Assembly (NCBI RefSeq): GCF_047425865.1 | Contig: NZ_CP179735.1 | Length of the DNA stretch: 64,000 nucleotides | Strand: one strand, 5' to 3' | Source: Macrococcoides equi | GTDB taxonomy: Bacteria > Bacillota > Bacilli > Staphylococcales > Staphylococcaceae | In this document: one piece after another, positions 33,503 through 43,359 of the stretch | Position numbering within the stretch: position 1 is the first letter of the stretch | Layout: each line of letters opens with the position of its first letter | The notes under the pieces: generated by a model | Told to the model about the DNA's origin: nothing | Seen by the model: only the letters and a program-made list of their open reading frames with translations | The model's database searches: none | Translations under genes and position numbers: made by a program

Positions 33503-35173
33503 TTATTCAACTGAAACTTGAATACTTGGCTTTACTGCTTCAGAAATTTTATCTTCAAGTAATTTTGTATATAATTCTTTTTCACTCGCATCATAATGCA
33601 ATAACTCAGCTAACACATCAACGATAGCCTGTTTATATTTAAATACTTGCTGAATATTGAAATAAAGGTCCCCAGTACGACGAATGATAAAGTCCGTTGG
33701 TTGATATACCATCTCATTTTGAATACCGTAAACAAGCTCAGCATACAAACTAATTGGTAAACCTTTAAAAGTTTTTTCTCCACAAATTTGAGCGATTGTA
33801 AACAAATCATCATGATTAGAGCCATATTTGCGAATAATACTAACTTGCTCCTCACGAGAAAGTATATTAAATAATTGAGGATTGATATGCGCTTCAATAT
33901 AACTTTCAAAGTTAGCACTTCCACCCACATCGCCACCAGACATCGGCGTATCTTTCGTGCGACTATCAGCAAATTTAAGTTTATATTCATCTTTTAAACG
34001 TTTTGCTAGTAAATCAACAATATCCTGAGCCATATGACGGTATCCTGTTAATTTACCGCCTGCAATTGTCAGTAAGCCAGATTTTCCTTCCCAAATTTCA
34101 TCTTTACGAGAAATTTCAGATGGATCTTTACCTTTTTCTAAAATTAATGGACGAATACCTGCCCATGTAGACTCGATGTCTTCATCACTTACTTCAACAC
34201 TTGGGAACATATAGTTGATGGCATCGATAATATAATCACGGTCTTCCTTAGTTACTTTAGGGTTTTGCTTATCATTATTATAAAAAGTATCGGTCGTACC
34301 TACATAAGTTTTACCTTCACGAGGAATCGCAAAAATCATACGTTTATCATGTTCAGTATCAAAATAGACCGCTTGACGTAACGGAAAATCACTTTGATCA
34401 AATACTAAATGAATACCTTTTGTTAAACGTAGCTGCTTATTATTCTTAGAGTAATCAGCACCACGGACTTCATCAACCCAAGGTCCAGATGCATTGATTA
34501 CTTTTTTTGATTTAATATTTAACTTATGATTTCCAATTAAATCAGTCGCAGTGATACCACTTACTTTTTTCTTATCATAAGTAAAACCAGTTGCTTTAAC
34601 ATAGTTAACAATATCTGCACCAAATTCCGCAGCTTTTTTCATTACTTCAATCGTCATACGCGCATCATCAGTTTTATATTCTACATAATAGCCACCACCA
34701 CGTAATCCATCTGGTTTTACTAATGGTTCTTTTGCTAAAGTTTCTTTTGCTGACAACATAACACGGCGTTCAGATTTCTTAACTTCAGCTAAATAATCAT
34801 ATACCTTTAAAGCAAGTGAAGTTGTCGTTGGACCAAACGTACCACCTTTATGCATAGGAAGTAGCATACGTTCCGGCGTTGTGACATGTGGACCATTCTC
34901 ATAAACAATTGCACGTTCTTTTCCAGTTTCAGAAACAACACCAACTTGCAACTGTTTTAAATAACGTAATCCGCCATGCACTAGTTTTGTTGAACGGCTT
35001 GAAGTCCCTGAAGCAAAGTCTTGCATTTCAACAAGTGCTACTTTCATACCACGTTGTGCTGCATCCAGCGCGATACCTGCGCCGGTAATACCCCCACCGA
35101 TAATGACAACATCATACTCATTATTCTGCATACGGTTTATTATCTTTGTACGATTTAGACTTGATAACTTCAT
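33503..35173 (-). CDS. glpD: Aerobic glycerol-3-phosphate dehydrogenase
   Basis: A 556-residue membrane-associated FAD enzyme that oxidises glycerol-3-phosphate to dihydroxyacetone phosphate and feeds the quinone pool. It shows the Rossmann motif VVIIGGGITGAGIALDAAQRG, the glpD signature SSRSTKLVHGGLRYL, and the C-terminal extension of the DAO family. The start at 35173 follows TTGGAGG; the frame extends 11 codons upstream without a binding site. It is the third gene of glpF-glpK-glpD. Confidence 0.96.
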   Translation of the reverse strand: MKLSSLNRTKIINRMQNNEYDVVIIGGGITGAGIALDAAQRGMKVALVEMQDFASGTSSRSTKLVHGGLRYLKQLQVGVVSETGKERAIVYENGPHVTTPERMLLPMHKGGTFGPTTTSLALKVYDYLAEVKKSERRVMLSAKETLAKEPLVKPDGLRGGGYYVEYKTDDARMTIEVMKKAAEFGADIVNYVKATGFTYDKKKVSGITATDLIGNHKLNIKSKKVINASGPWVDEVRGADYSKNNKQLRLTKGIHLVFDQSDFPLRQAVYFDTEHDKRMIFAIPREGKTYVGTTDTFYNNDKQNPKVTKEDRDYIIDAINYMFPSVEVSDEDIESTWAGIRPLILEKGKDPSEISRKDEIWEGKSGLLTIAGGKLTGYRHMAQDIVDLLAKRLKDEYKLKFADSRTKDTPMSGGDVGGSANFESYIEAHINPQLFNILSREEQVSIIRKYGSNHDDLFTIAQICGEKTFKGLPISLYAELVYGIQNEMVYQPTDFIIRRTGDLYFNIQQVFKYKQAIVDVLAELLHYDASEKELYTKLLEDKISEAVKPSIQVSVE

Positions 35174-35237
35174 AATCATTCCTCCAAAATTTTTAAGATA
35201 GTACACTATACCCTATTTACCATCTGCTATTTGTTTA

Positions 35238-36743
35238 CTATTTTCTTTTTTGACGTTTGAATACTTGCGTTGCTCTTACAGCTGTTTGCCAGCCTTCATA
35301 AAGATCTTCACGTGTCTCATCATCCATTTGTGGATCGAATTGTTTATCTAACTGGAACTTTTCTTTTATTTCATCTTTTGATGACCAGAAACCAACTGCA
35401 ATACCTGCAAGATATGCAGCTCCTAAAGCTGTTGTTTCATTGTTTTCAGGTCTTTCAACAGGCACATTTAAAATGTCTGACTGAAATTGCATCAGGAAAT
35501 TATTTTTTACTGCACCACCATCAACGCGTAATTTCTTAAGTTCGATACCAGAGTCTTTCTCCATCGCATCAAGTACATCACGTGTCTGGTAAGCTAAACT
35601 TTCAAGTGTTGCGCGTATAAAGTGTTCTTTTTCTGTACCTCGCGTTAAACCGAATACTGCACCACGTGCTTCAGAGTCCCAGTACGGTGTCCCTAGTCCA
35701 ACAAATGCTGGTACTACATATACACCTTCAGTTGAGCTAACACGTTTTGCATAATTTTCAGTTTGAGGTGCTTCTTTCACCATTCTCATACCATCTCTAA
35801 GCCATTGAATGGCACTACCTGCAACAAAAATTGAACCTTCAAGTGCATAATTCACTTTTCCATCGATGCCATAAGCTAAAGTTGTCAGTAAACCACTTTC
35901 TGACTTAACCGACTTTTCTCCAGTATTCATTAACATAAAGCACCCTGTACCATAGGTATTCTTAGCTTCCCCGGCATTGAAACAAGCTTGCCCAAATAGT
36001 GCAGCTTGCTGATCTCCTGCAATCCCTGCAATAGGGATTTCATTACCAAAGAAATGCGGTGAATCAGTATGAGCATATACTTCACTAGAAGGTTTAACTT
36101 CAGGTAGCATTGATTTTGGTACAGTAAGATATTCAAGAAGCTCTTCATCCCACTGTAAATCATAAATATTATACATTAATGTTCGGCTGGCATTAGAATA
36201 ATCTGTTACGTGGGCTTTACCACCAGATAACTTCCATGCAATCCATGTATCAATCGTTCCAAATAGTAAGTCACCTTTTTCAGCTTTTTCACGCGCTCCA
36301 TCCACGTTATCAAGAATCCATTTAACTTTCGTTCCTGAAAAATATGGGTCTAGCAGTAATCCTGTTTTATCTCTAAATATTTGTTCAAGATCTTTAGCTT
36401 TTAAATCATTACAAATATCCTGAGTTTGACGAGACTGCCATACAATCGCATGATAAACTGGCTTTTGTGTATTTTTATCCCATACTACAGCTGTTTCACG
36501 CTGGTTCGTTATACCGATACCTGCAATCTGCTCTGCTTTCACATCAGATTCAATGAGTACACTCGAAATACATGACAATACTGAAGACCAAATTTCATTC
36601 GCATCATGCTCTACCCAGCCAGACTGAGGGAAATGCTGTTTAAATTCACGTTGAGCGACACCTTTAATATCTCCAGCGTGATCAACTAACATTGCACGTG
36701 TACTTGTCGTTCCCTGATCAATACTTAAAATATATTTTTCCAT
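35238..36743 (-). CDS. glpK: Glycerol kinase
   Basis: A 501-residue FGGY kinase that makes glycerol-3-phosphate with ATP. It begins YILSIDQGTTSTRAMLVDH and carries GITNQRETAVVWD, the FGGY-type GTYGTGCFMLMNTGE and LRVDGGAVKNNFLMQFQSDI. A histidine in the HFIRATLESLAYQ region (residue about 230-390) matches the PTS-phosphorylated loop of Bacillota enzymes, but I cannot confirm it. It follows glpF by 37 bases. Confidence 0.96.
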   Translation of the reverse strand: MEKYILSIDQGTTSTRAMLVDHAGDIKGVAQREFKQHFPQSGWVEHDANEIWSSVLSCISSVLIESDVKAEQIAGIGITNQRETAVVWDKNTQKPVYHAIVWQSRQTQDICNDLKAKDLEQIFRDKTGLLLDPYFSGTKVKWILDNVDGAREKAEKGDLLFGTIDTWIAWKLSGGKAHVTDYSNASRTLMYNIYDLQWDEELLEYLTVPKSMLPEVKPSSEVYAHTDSPHFFGNEIPIAGIAGDQQAALFGQACFNAGEAKNTYGTGCFMLMNTGEKSVKSESGLLTTLAYGIDGKVNYALEGSIFVAGSAIQWLRDGMRMVKEAPQTENYAKRVSSTEGVYVVPAFVGLGTPYWDSEARGAVFGLTRGTEKEHFIRATLESLAYQTRDVLDAMEKDSGIELKKLRVDGGAVKNNFLMQFQSDILNVPVERPENNETTALGAAYLAGIAVGFWSSKDEIKEKFQLDKQFDPQMDDETREDLYEGWQTAVRATQVFKRQKRK

Positions 36744-36780
36744 ATGATTATCCCCTTTTATCGATTATTTTAATGAATTT

Positions 36781-37599
36781 TTAGCGTAATGCTGAAGCAT
36801 TTTCTTTTAGAATCACTTTATTTAGAATCACACCTAAAATTAATACTACAATCAATACCACAATACTTATCATATCAATCATTTCAAATTTACCTTTAAA
36901 TAACATTCTAAATAACGATGCACCAAACATCCCACCAGCAATAGGACCTAATATAGGTACGATTGCATATTTAAAGTTTGAAGTACCTTTTCCAGGTATC
37001 GGTAAAATAAAGTGTGCAAGTCTCGGACCAAAGTCACGTGCAGGATTTATTGCATAACCTGTTGTACCACCTAAACTTAAACCAATTGCAATAATTAAAA
37101 TCCCAACGATAACTGGATTCAGACCATCTGCAAACTTATTCCCACCAATAAATAATAGACCCATCATTAAAATAACTGTTCCGATAATCTCAGAAATAAA
37201 ATTTGAAAAATAGTTTGGAAATGCAGGTCCGGTTGCAAATACACCTAATTTTGTAGCTGCATCTTCTTCAGCTTTAAAGTGTGGCATAAAGTGTAGCCAC
37301 ACAATTGCTGCACCTACCATAGCACCAGCGATTTGACTTAAAATAAACCCTGGAACTTTAGACCATTCAAAATCACCATTGACTGCAAGACCTATTGACA
37401 CTGCTGGATTCAAGTGTGCGCCAGATATAGCTCCGACAGCGTACACACCCATCGTAACCGCTAATCCCCATCCGACAGCGATAACAATCCAGTCTGCTCC
37501 ACGTGCAAAACTTCCTTTTAAATTAACATTGGCACAGACACCAGCACCAAATAAAATTAAAATTGCCGTACCTACAAACTCCGCTAAATATTCGTTCAT
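36781..37599 (-). CDS. glpF: Glycerol uptake facilitator (aquaglyceroporin)
   Basis: A 272-residue MIP-family channel with six spans and both NPA motifs, SGAHLNPAVSIGLAV and TGYAINPARDFGPRLAH; the Asp after NPAR marks a glycerol rather than a water channel. It begins NEYLAEFVGTAILILFG. GAGGTGAAG precedes the ATG. It is the first gene downstream of the GlpP-controlled leader and of a promoter carrying a cre site. Confidence 0.95.
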   Translation of the reverse strand: MNEYLAEFVGTAILILFGAGVCANVNLKGSFARGADWIVIAVGWGLAVTMGVYAVGAISGAHLNPAVSIGLAVNGDFEWSKVPGFILSQIAGAMVGAAIVWLHFMPHFKAEEDAATKLGVFATGPAFPNYFSNFISEIIGTVILMMGLLFIGGNKFADGLNPVIVGILIIAIGLSLGGTTGYAINPARDFGPRLAHFILPIPGKGTSNFKYAIVPILGPIAGGMFGASLFRMLFKGKFEMIDMISIVVLIVVLILGVILNKVILKENASALR

Positions 37600-37635
37600 A
37601 ACTTCACCTCATCTTATTATTAAGTTAAAATAAGA

Positions 37636-37671
37636 CAAAGAGACCCCTTATCACACGATAAAAAGGTCTCT
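37636..37671 (-). terminator. GlpP-type leader terminator before glpF
   Basis: AGAGACC / GGTCTCT at 37639-37671 (7-bp stem, long loop that is T/A-rich), ending in TTGTCTT on the minus strand. It lies between the promoter and the glpF start, the position of the GlpP antiterminator target in glp operons. Glycerol-3-phosphate-bound GlpP would stop it forming. Confidence 0.75.
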
Positions 37672-37702
37672 ATTACTCGTCCCAAAATATTAACTTAAAA
37701 CA

Positions 37703-37731
37703 ATCGTATTATAATATGAAAACGTTGTCAA
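37703..37731 (-). promoter_or_regulatory. glpFKD promoter with overlapping cre site
   Basis: On the minus strand: -35 TTGACA (37731-37726), 17-base spacer and -10 TACGAT (37708-37703). A cre, TGAAAACGTTGTCA on the plus strand at 37717-37730, fits the CcpA consensus at every position and covers the -35 and spacer, so CcpA would repress glp genes in glucose. Confidence 0.88.
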
Positions 37732-37732
37732 A

Positions 37733-38278
37733 CTATTTTTCATTTTCATAATGTTGCCATAAACTTCTGTTACTCGTTGTCACGTAAGATGCGCCGTTGT
37801 TAACCGCTTCTTCTACTTCATCAGTCGACTCGATTAAACCACCTGCTATGATATTAATTTGAGTATTTCGACTCATCTTATTGATAATTTTTGTAGCAAT
37901 TCCTGGTAACACTTCTACATAATCCGGCTCGGAAGCTTCAATAAAACGATGGCTTTTCTTCAGAGATCCAGAATCGATAATAAAAGTGCGTAGAATAGTT
38001 TTAGCCCCCAGCTGTTTCGCGCGTTTAATGACTTTCGGTTTCGTCGTAACAACACCATAAACTTTGTACTTCTGTATCAAAAATTCTACTGCCGCTTCAT
38101 CAATAGCCAGTCCCTTAATTAAATCAATGTGAAAGAAAGCTAATTTTTCATTATTATGCAGCATTGAGAGAATAGATTCTAATTGACTAATATGGACATC
38201 CAATATAACACAATATTGATAATTCGTCTGAAGGAATGTTTCCAAATCTTTCATCGTTCTAATCGCTGGCAAAATCAT
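37733..38278 (-). CDS. glpP: Glycerol uptake operon antiterminator GlpP
   Basis: A 181-residue (beta/alpha)-fold protein with the GlpP signature: ILPAIRTMKDLETFL, HIDLIKGLAIDEAAVEFLI, PDYVEVLPGIATKIINKM and IIAGGLIESTDEVEEAVN. It binds the nascent glp leader with glycerol-3-phosphate and prevents termination. The gene starts one base after the mutL stop codon, so it is probably translated with mutSL. The regulated leader follows immediately downstream. Confidence 0.95.
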   Translation of the reverse strand: MILPAIRTMKDLETFLQTNYQYCVILDVHISQLESILSMLHNNEKLAFFHIDLIKGLAIDEAAVEFLIQKYKVYGVVTTKPKVIKRAKQLGAKTILRTFIIDSGSLKKSHRFIEASEPDYVEVLPGIATKIINKMSRNTQINIIAGGLIESTDEVEEAVNNGASYVTTSNRSLWQHYENEK

Positions 38279-38279
38279 A

Positions 38280-40226
38280 TCACATTACCCGTTTAAACAA
38301 CTTTTCAAGTTCATACGTTGTAAATTGAATCGTAATAGGTCTTCCGTGCGGACAAGTATACGGTTCATTTGTGAGGGCCAATTCGTTGATCAGTCGCTCC
38401 ATATCTTCATGTTTTAAATAATGATTCGCTTTAATTGATTTTTTACAGCTCATCATTATTGCTGTTTCTTCTCTAAATTTATTTAAATCTACAGACTGGT
38501 GTTCAAATAAATACTCGATCAATTCTTCAATCGTTCGCTGTGCATCTTCAGGAAACCATACAGGCACTTCATTTATTACGTAGTCTCTACCTCCAAAGTG
38601 TTCAAGCGTGATTCCAATTTCACCAAGTTTATGCTCAAGCAAATCAAACTTCATTGCTTCATCCTGCGTTAACTGAATATTTATTGGAAATAATAGTGAT
38701 TGAGTTTCATTACCTGCTGCACCGATACGATGCTTATAAAATTCATATTTGATTCTTTCCTGAGCAGCATGCTGATCAATCATAAACATACCTTCATCAT
38801 TTTGACAAACAATATATGTACCGTGTACTTGGCCTACAACTTCCATGTATGGTAGTTTGCGCAGCACTTTATCTTCACTAGTTGTTTCTTCAGTATCATC
38901 TATTCCTTTAGAATCTCTTAAAACATTTTCACTTACTTGTTCATTTTTTTTATTTTCACTTGAATCTGATTGATCCTCTGCTTCACTCTCATTTAAATGC
39001 ATTTTTCTTTCTTCTGCATGATGCGAATTCTCTGTAGATATAAAATTAATTGGTTCACTCTTATGATGATTCGGCATAAGATTTTCTTCTGAATTAGTCT
39101 CTTCAAGATGATTTTTTTTAAACTGTGTTTCACTTTGATTTTCCTTAATGACTTCACTTTTTACACGTTGATCATATTCAAACTTTTGCTGTACAAATTG
39201 TTCCAATACTTTCTTCTTTGTATTGACTTTAGGAATAAGATTTTGATCTAATAATTGCTCTTTGATTAATTGCTCGATCAATGTCATAAGTTCCTGCTCT
39301 TTTGAAAGTCTTACTTCCTGTTTCGTCGGATGTACATTTACATCAACAAGAGCTGGATCCATTGTGATATGGATGCTTGCTATTGGATAACGTCCAATCG
39401 GTAATAATGTATGGAAACCATTCATTATTGCCTTTGTCAGCATAAAATTTTTAATATACCTACCATTGATAAATAAAGATATATAATGACGATTACTACG
39501 TGTATGTTCTGGCTTAGCAATATAACCATGAACTTGATAGTCACCCGTCTGGCCTTTAATCTCAACTATATCTTTCGCTATTTTCATTCCGTAGATGACT
39601 GCCATTGCTTCATTAAGCTTCCCATTACCTTTAGATTGCACAATAATCTTGTCATCACTAATAAGCGCAAACTGAATATCCGGAAAGCTCATGATAAACC
39701 TGTTCATAATATCAGTAATTTTTCCAAGTTCTGTTTGCAAGCTTTTGACATATTTGAGACGTGCAGGTGTATTATAAAATAAATCTTCAACAATCATCTC
39801 TGTTCCAATACGCGCAGCATGTAAGTTTCTGCTGACAATCTGACTATTTTCCACTTTAATTTGATGACCAACCTCATTGTCGCTACATGTATTCACCGTC
39901 ACTCGACTTACAGACGCAATGGATGCAAGTGCTTCGCCACGAAATCCTAACGTTCTAATATGAAACAGATCATGATCATCTGCTATTTTGCTGGTTGCGT
40001 GTCTTAAAAACATTAATTCCAGATCATCTTCATGGATACCGCTACCATTATCTGTAACTTTTATTTTTTTAAGTCCTGATTCTTCAACAGTAACAGTAAT
40101 TTTAGTCCCACCTGCATCAATTGCATTCTCAACTAATTCTTTTACAACAGATTGAGGTCTTTCAATAACTTCGCCTGCTGCTATTTTATTACTCAATTGT
40201 GATTCCAGCTGTTTAATAACGCCCAT
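38280..40226 (-). CDS. mutL: DNA mismatch repair protein MutL
   Basis: A 648-residue MutL. The GHKL ATPase motifs are LVENAIDAGGTKI, DNGSGIHEDDLE and TLGFRGEALASIASV; the C-terminal endonuclease has DQHAAQERIKYEF (DQHA-x2-E-x4-E), CKKSIKANHYL-type and the terminal CPHGRP motif. So this is a nicking MutL, as expected without MutH. A Glu/Ser/Asn-rich linker spans about residues 350-440. It begins nine bases after mutS. Confidence 0.97.
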   Translation of the reverse strand: MGVIKQLESQLSNKIAAGEVIERPQSVVKELVENAIDAGGTKITVTVEESGLKKIKVTDNGSGIHEDDLELMFLRHATSKIADDHDLFHIRTLGFRGEALASIASVSRVTVNTCSDNEVGHQIKVENSQIVSRNLHAARIGTEMIVEDLFYNTPARLKYVKSLQTELGKITDIMNRFIMSFPDIQFALISDDKIIVQSKGNGKLNEAMAVIYGMKIAKDIVEIKGQTGDYQVHGYIAKPEHTRSNRHYISLFINGRYIKNFMLTKAIMNGFHTLLPIGRYPIASIHITMDPALVDVNVHPTKQEVRLSKEQELMTLIEQLIKEQLLDQNLIPKVNTKKKVLEQFVQQKFEYDQRVKSEVIKENQSETQFKKNHLEETNSEENLMPNHHKSEPINFISTENSHHAEERKMHLNESEAEDQSDSSENKKNEQVSENVLRDSKGIDDTEETTSEDKVLRKLPYMEVVGQVHGTYIVCQNDEGMFMIDQHAAQERIKYEFYKHRIGAAGNETQSLLFPINIQLTQDEAMKFDLLEHKLGEIGITLEHFGGRDYVINEVPVWFPEDAQRTIEELIEYLFEHQSVDLNKFREETAIMMSCKKSIKANHYLKHEDMERLINELALTNEPYTCPHGRPITIQFTTYELEKLFKRVM

Positions 40227-40234
40227 TGGTTCAC

Positions 40235-42802
40235 CTACTTTATTTGAGATTTTAATTCTTGTAATTTAAGAAGCGCTTCTATCGGAGTCATTGATTCGAT
40301 TGTTAAGCTTTTTAGTTCTTCTATCACCGCTGTATCATTGGATTCTCCAAACAAATCAAATGAAGGCTGCACTAAATCTTGAGTTCGCTCATTTTTCTCT
40401 ATATTATCTTGAGTTTTATTTATATTCTCATCTTTATTTACAAAATTTAATTCTTTAATACTGTAATTTTCAAAAGACTCTAGTAAATGGTCGGCGCGAT
40501 TAATGATTTCATCAGGTAATGAAGCAAGTTTTGCAACATGAATACCATAACTATTTTCAACTGCGCCGGGCATTATTTTATGTAGAAAAATAAGTTCACC
40601 ATTATACTCTTTTGCTGCAACATGAATGTTAGATAAGCCATCAAGTGATGCATCAAGACCGACTAGTTCATGATAATGTGTTGAAAAGAGCGTTTTTGCA
40701 CCAATATGATTATGAACATATTCAATCATCGACTGCGCAAGCGCCAATCCATCATACGTTGAAGTACCACGTCCAATCTCATCAAATATGATTAAGCTAT
40801 TCTCAGTCGCATTAATGAGTGCGTTACGTGCTTCTAACATTTCCACCATAAAAGTACTCTGTCCACTTACAAGATCATCTGCTGCACCGATACGCGTAAA
40901 TATTTGATCGAAAATCGGTAATTCAGCATAGCTGGCAGGTACAAAAGAACCCATCTGTGCCATTATGCTTATCAAAGCAACTTGTCGCATATATGTAGAT
41001 TTCCCACTCATATTTGGTCCTGTAATAAGATAAATAAATCCACTATCATTTAATGAACAATCGTTCGGTACATATTGATCTCGTTCCATCACTTGTTCGA
41101 CAACAGGATGTCTGGCATCTTTAATTTCTAATAGACGTCTATCAGAAATTTTGGGTTCAGTATAATCATTATTAGTAGCAACTTCACTAAAATTTTGCAG
41201 ACAGTCAAGTTCAGCAATGCGCTTTGCCTGACGTTTTAAATTAGGAATATATGTTTTTACCTGTTCTCGTAACTGAATGAACGCATCGTATTCAAAATCT
41301 ATCGCTTTTTCTTCTGCACCTAAAATTAATGCTTCTTTTTCCTTTAATTCTTCAGTAATAAAACGCTCTGCATTACTTAAAGTTTGCTTACGGTCATAAC
41401 CGTATTGTTCTACATCTATATTTACTAAGTTAGCTTTAGAAATCTCAATATAATAACCAAATACTTTATTAAAACTAATTTTTAATGACTTAATGCCTGT
41501 ACGCTCACGTTCTTTAGCCTGTAACTCAGTAAGCCATGCTTTACCATTTCTTTGTGCATGTCGAAAGTCATCAAGTTGCTGATTAAATCCATCTTTAAAA
41601 ATACCACCTTCTTTAATCGTTGCAGGTGGTTCATCCATAATACTTGTTTCAAGTAATTCGTAAAGTGGTGCTAAGCTTTGTATGCCATCTAACCCTTCAA
41701 CAATATTGCGATATGGACTAAGTAGTTCATTGATGCGTGGTAACTGTTCAAGCGAATACTTTAGCTGAATTAAATCTTTAGCATTCACATTTCCAAACTG
41801 TACGCGTCCTGCTAAACGCTCCATATCATACACATGCGTTAAAGCTTCACGTAAATTATGACGTAAAATAAACTCATCGTTAAAAAGGCGAACAATTGAA
41901 AGTCGCTCTTCAATTTGAGATTTATGTACTAACGGACGTTCAATCCACTCTTTTAACTTACGATTACCCATTGGCGTTTTACATTGATTGAAGATTGATA
42001 AAAGCGTTCCTTTTTTAGTTTTAAGACGGATACTTTCAGTCAATTCCAGGTTACGTTTGGCATACATATCAAGACGCATATGACTCAGTGCCGCATATTC
42101 TACTGGTTGGTCAATATGATCAAGCGCTCGCATCTGTGTTTCACTAATATAGCTTAATAATAAATTAACAGCGGGTTGTAATGATTCTTTTAAATCAGAA
42201 ACTTTATCGAAATTTTTATCAGATTCATAAACTGTGACGATAGTCGTCATTAATTTAAAATGCTGATCGATATGATTTGGCAGATTGACATTCGTGATGA
42301 TTTCTTTAGGTGCGATACTGCTCAATTCGTTCAGCATCGTCGTCTCATCACAGCTCGTGACTTTTAACTCACCGGTAGAAACATCGCTATAAGTAATGAT
42401 ATATGTTTCTTCATCTTTATACACACATGCCAGATAATTACTTTCATTTTCACTGATCATATCATCCATCACAGTTCCTGGCGTAATGATTTGAACAACT
42501 TCTCTCTTGACCATACCCTTAGTTTGTTTTGGATCTTCCATCTGTTCTGCTATCGCAACTTTATAACCTTTTTCAATTAAACGTTCAATATAACCTTTTG
42601 ATGAATGATGTGGCACACCACACATCGGAATCGCATTCTTCTTATCACGACGTGTTAATGTGATTTCAAGTTCTTTTGCTGCTAAAATTGCATCATCATA
42701 GAACATTTCATAGAAATCACCTAATCGAAAGAATAAAATCGCATCTTTATACTGTTCTTTCATCTGTAAATATTGTGTCATCATAGGTGTAGGTTTAGAC
42801 AT
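40235..42802 (-). CDS. mutS: DNA mismatch repair protein MutS
   Basis: An 855-residue mismatch sensor. The mismatch-binding FYEMF motif is in RLGDFYEMFYDDAI near the N-terminus; the ATPase has Walker A ITGPNMSGKSTYMRQVA, FDEIGRGTSTYDGLALA and FSTHYHELVGLD. The tail carries a Lys/Asn-rich linker and the PIEALLKLQELKSQIK end. AGGATGGG precedes the ATG. It starts two bases after the thiW stop codon. Confidence 0.98.
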   Translation of the reverse strand: MSKPTPMMTQYLQMKEQYKDAILFFRLGDFYEMFYDDAILAAKELEITLTRRDKKNAIPMCGVPHHSSKGYIERLIEKGYKVAIAEQMEDPKQTKGMVKREVVQIITPGTVMDDMISENESNYLACVYKDEETYIITYSDVSTGELKVTSCDETTMLNELSSIAPKEIITNVNLPNHIDQHFKLMTTIVTVYESDKNFDKVSDLKESLQPAVNLLLSYISETQMRALDHIDQPVEYAALSHMRLDMYAKRNLELTESIRLKTKKGTLLSIFNQCKTPMGNRKLKEWIERPLVHKSQIEERLSIVRLFNDEFILRHNLREALTHVYDMERLAGRVQFGNVNAKDLIQLKYSLEQLPRINELLSPYRNIVEGLDGIQSLAPLYELLETSIMDEPPATIKEGGIFKDGFNQQLDDFRHAQRNGKAWLTELQAKERERTGIKSLKISFNKVFGYYIEISKANLVNIDVEQYGYDRKQTLSNAERFITEELKEKEALILGAEEKAIDFEYDAFIQLREQVKTYIPNLKRQAKRIAELDCLQNFSEVATNNDYTEPKISDRRLLEIKDARHPVVEQVMERDQYVPNDCSLNDSGFIYLITGPNMSGKSTYMRQVALISIMAQMGSFVPASYAELPIFDQIFTRIGAADDLVSGQSTFMVEMLEARNALINATENSLIIFDEIGRGTSTYDGLALAQSMIEYVHNHIGAKTLFSTHYHELVGLDASLDGLSNIHVAAKEYNGELIFLHKIMPGAVENSYGIHVAKLASLPDEIINRADHLLESFENYSIKELNFVNKDENINKTQDNIEKNERTQDLVQPSFDLFGESNDTAVIEELKSLTIESMTPIEALLKLQELKSQIK

Positions 42803-42804
42803 CG

Positions 42805-43299
42805 TTAACCCATCCTTCTTAATAAATTTCTTCTATCTAATAACTTTAATAAAAAATAGGCAATAAGACTCCCTGCAAGGCTACTCGCTATAAAAGCATA
42901 AAATATCGGCATGAAACCATTTAAGTTAATATTCATCATCAACATAATTGGGATAGTACAAAAACTTCCGATAAAACCTGTCCCTATCCATTCACCGATT
43001 GCTGCATATTTTATCGCTTTAAATCTATGAAACAAAATTGCTGAAAGTAAAACCCCTATCATGCTACCTGGAAATGCAAACAATGAGCCTGTATGAAAAA
43101 TATTGCGAATCAGTGAACTAATAAAAGCTTGTGCTAATCCATACCATGGACCTACCAGCACAGCACACAACACATTTGTAAAATGCTGCATAGGAAATGC
43201 TTTTATCGGACCGATAGGGATATATATTAAATTACTTAATACAACATTCATAGCGACTAGGATGCTAGTAAGTGTTAATTTTTTAGTATTATTGCGCAT
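42805..43299 (-). CDS. thiW: ThiW-type energy-coupling factor S component
   Basis: A 164-residue membrane protein with about five or six spans and the S-component signature TLTSILVAMNVVLSNLIYIPIG, then VLVGPWYGLAQAFISSLIRN. ThiW proteins bind a thiazole precursor of thiamine and work with a shared ECF module encoded elsewhere. It lies between ricA and mutS, with GAGG before the ATG. No TPP riboswitch is found before it, unlike the thi operon at 56-59 kb. A terminator sits between ricA and this gene. Confidence 0.85.
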   Translation of the reverse strand: MRNNTKKLTLTSILVAMNVVLSNLIYIPIGPIKAFPMQHFTNVLCAVLVGPWYGLAQAFISSLIRNIFHTGSLFAFPGSMIGVLLSAILFHRFKAIKYAAIGEWIGTGFIGSFCTIPIMLMMNINLNGFMPIFYAFIASSLAGSLIAYFLLKLLDRRNLLRRMG

Positions 43300-43311
43300 A
43301 AATCCTCCTGA

Positions 43312-43350
43312 ACAAAATAATGCCGATTCATATGAACCGACATTATTTGT
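43312..43350 (-). terminator. Hairpin terminator between ricA and thiW
   Basis: ACAAAATAATGCCGATTCA pairs with TGAACCGACATTATTTGT with few mismatches at 43312-43350. On the minus strand it ends in TTTTGTT, just before the thiW ribosome binding site. Partial read-through into thiW is likely. Confidence 0.75.
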
Positions 43351-43359
43351 TTTATATAA

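Noticed and set aside
43300..43359. TPP riboswitch upstream of thiW
   Set aside because: Only 60 bases lie between ricA and thiW, and they form a terminator hairpin; CTGAGA and the other THI signatures are missing.
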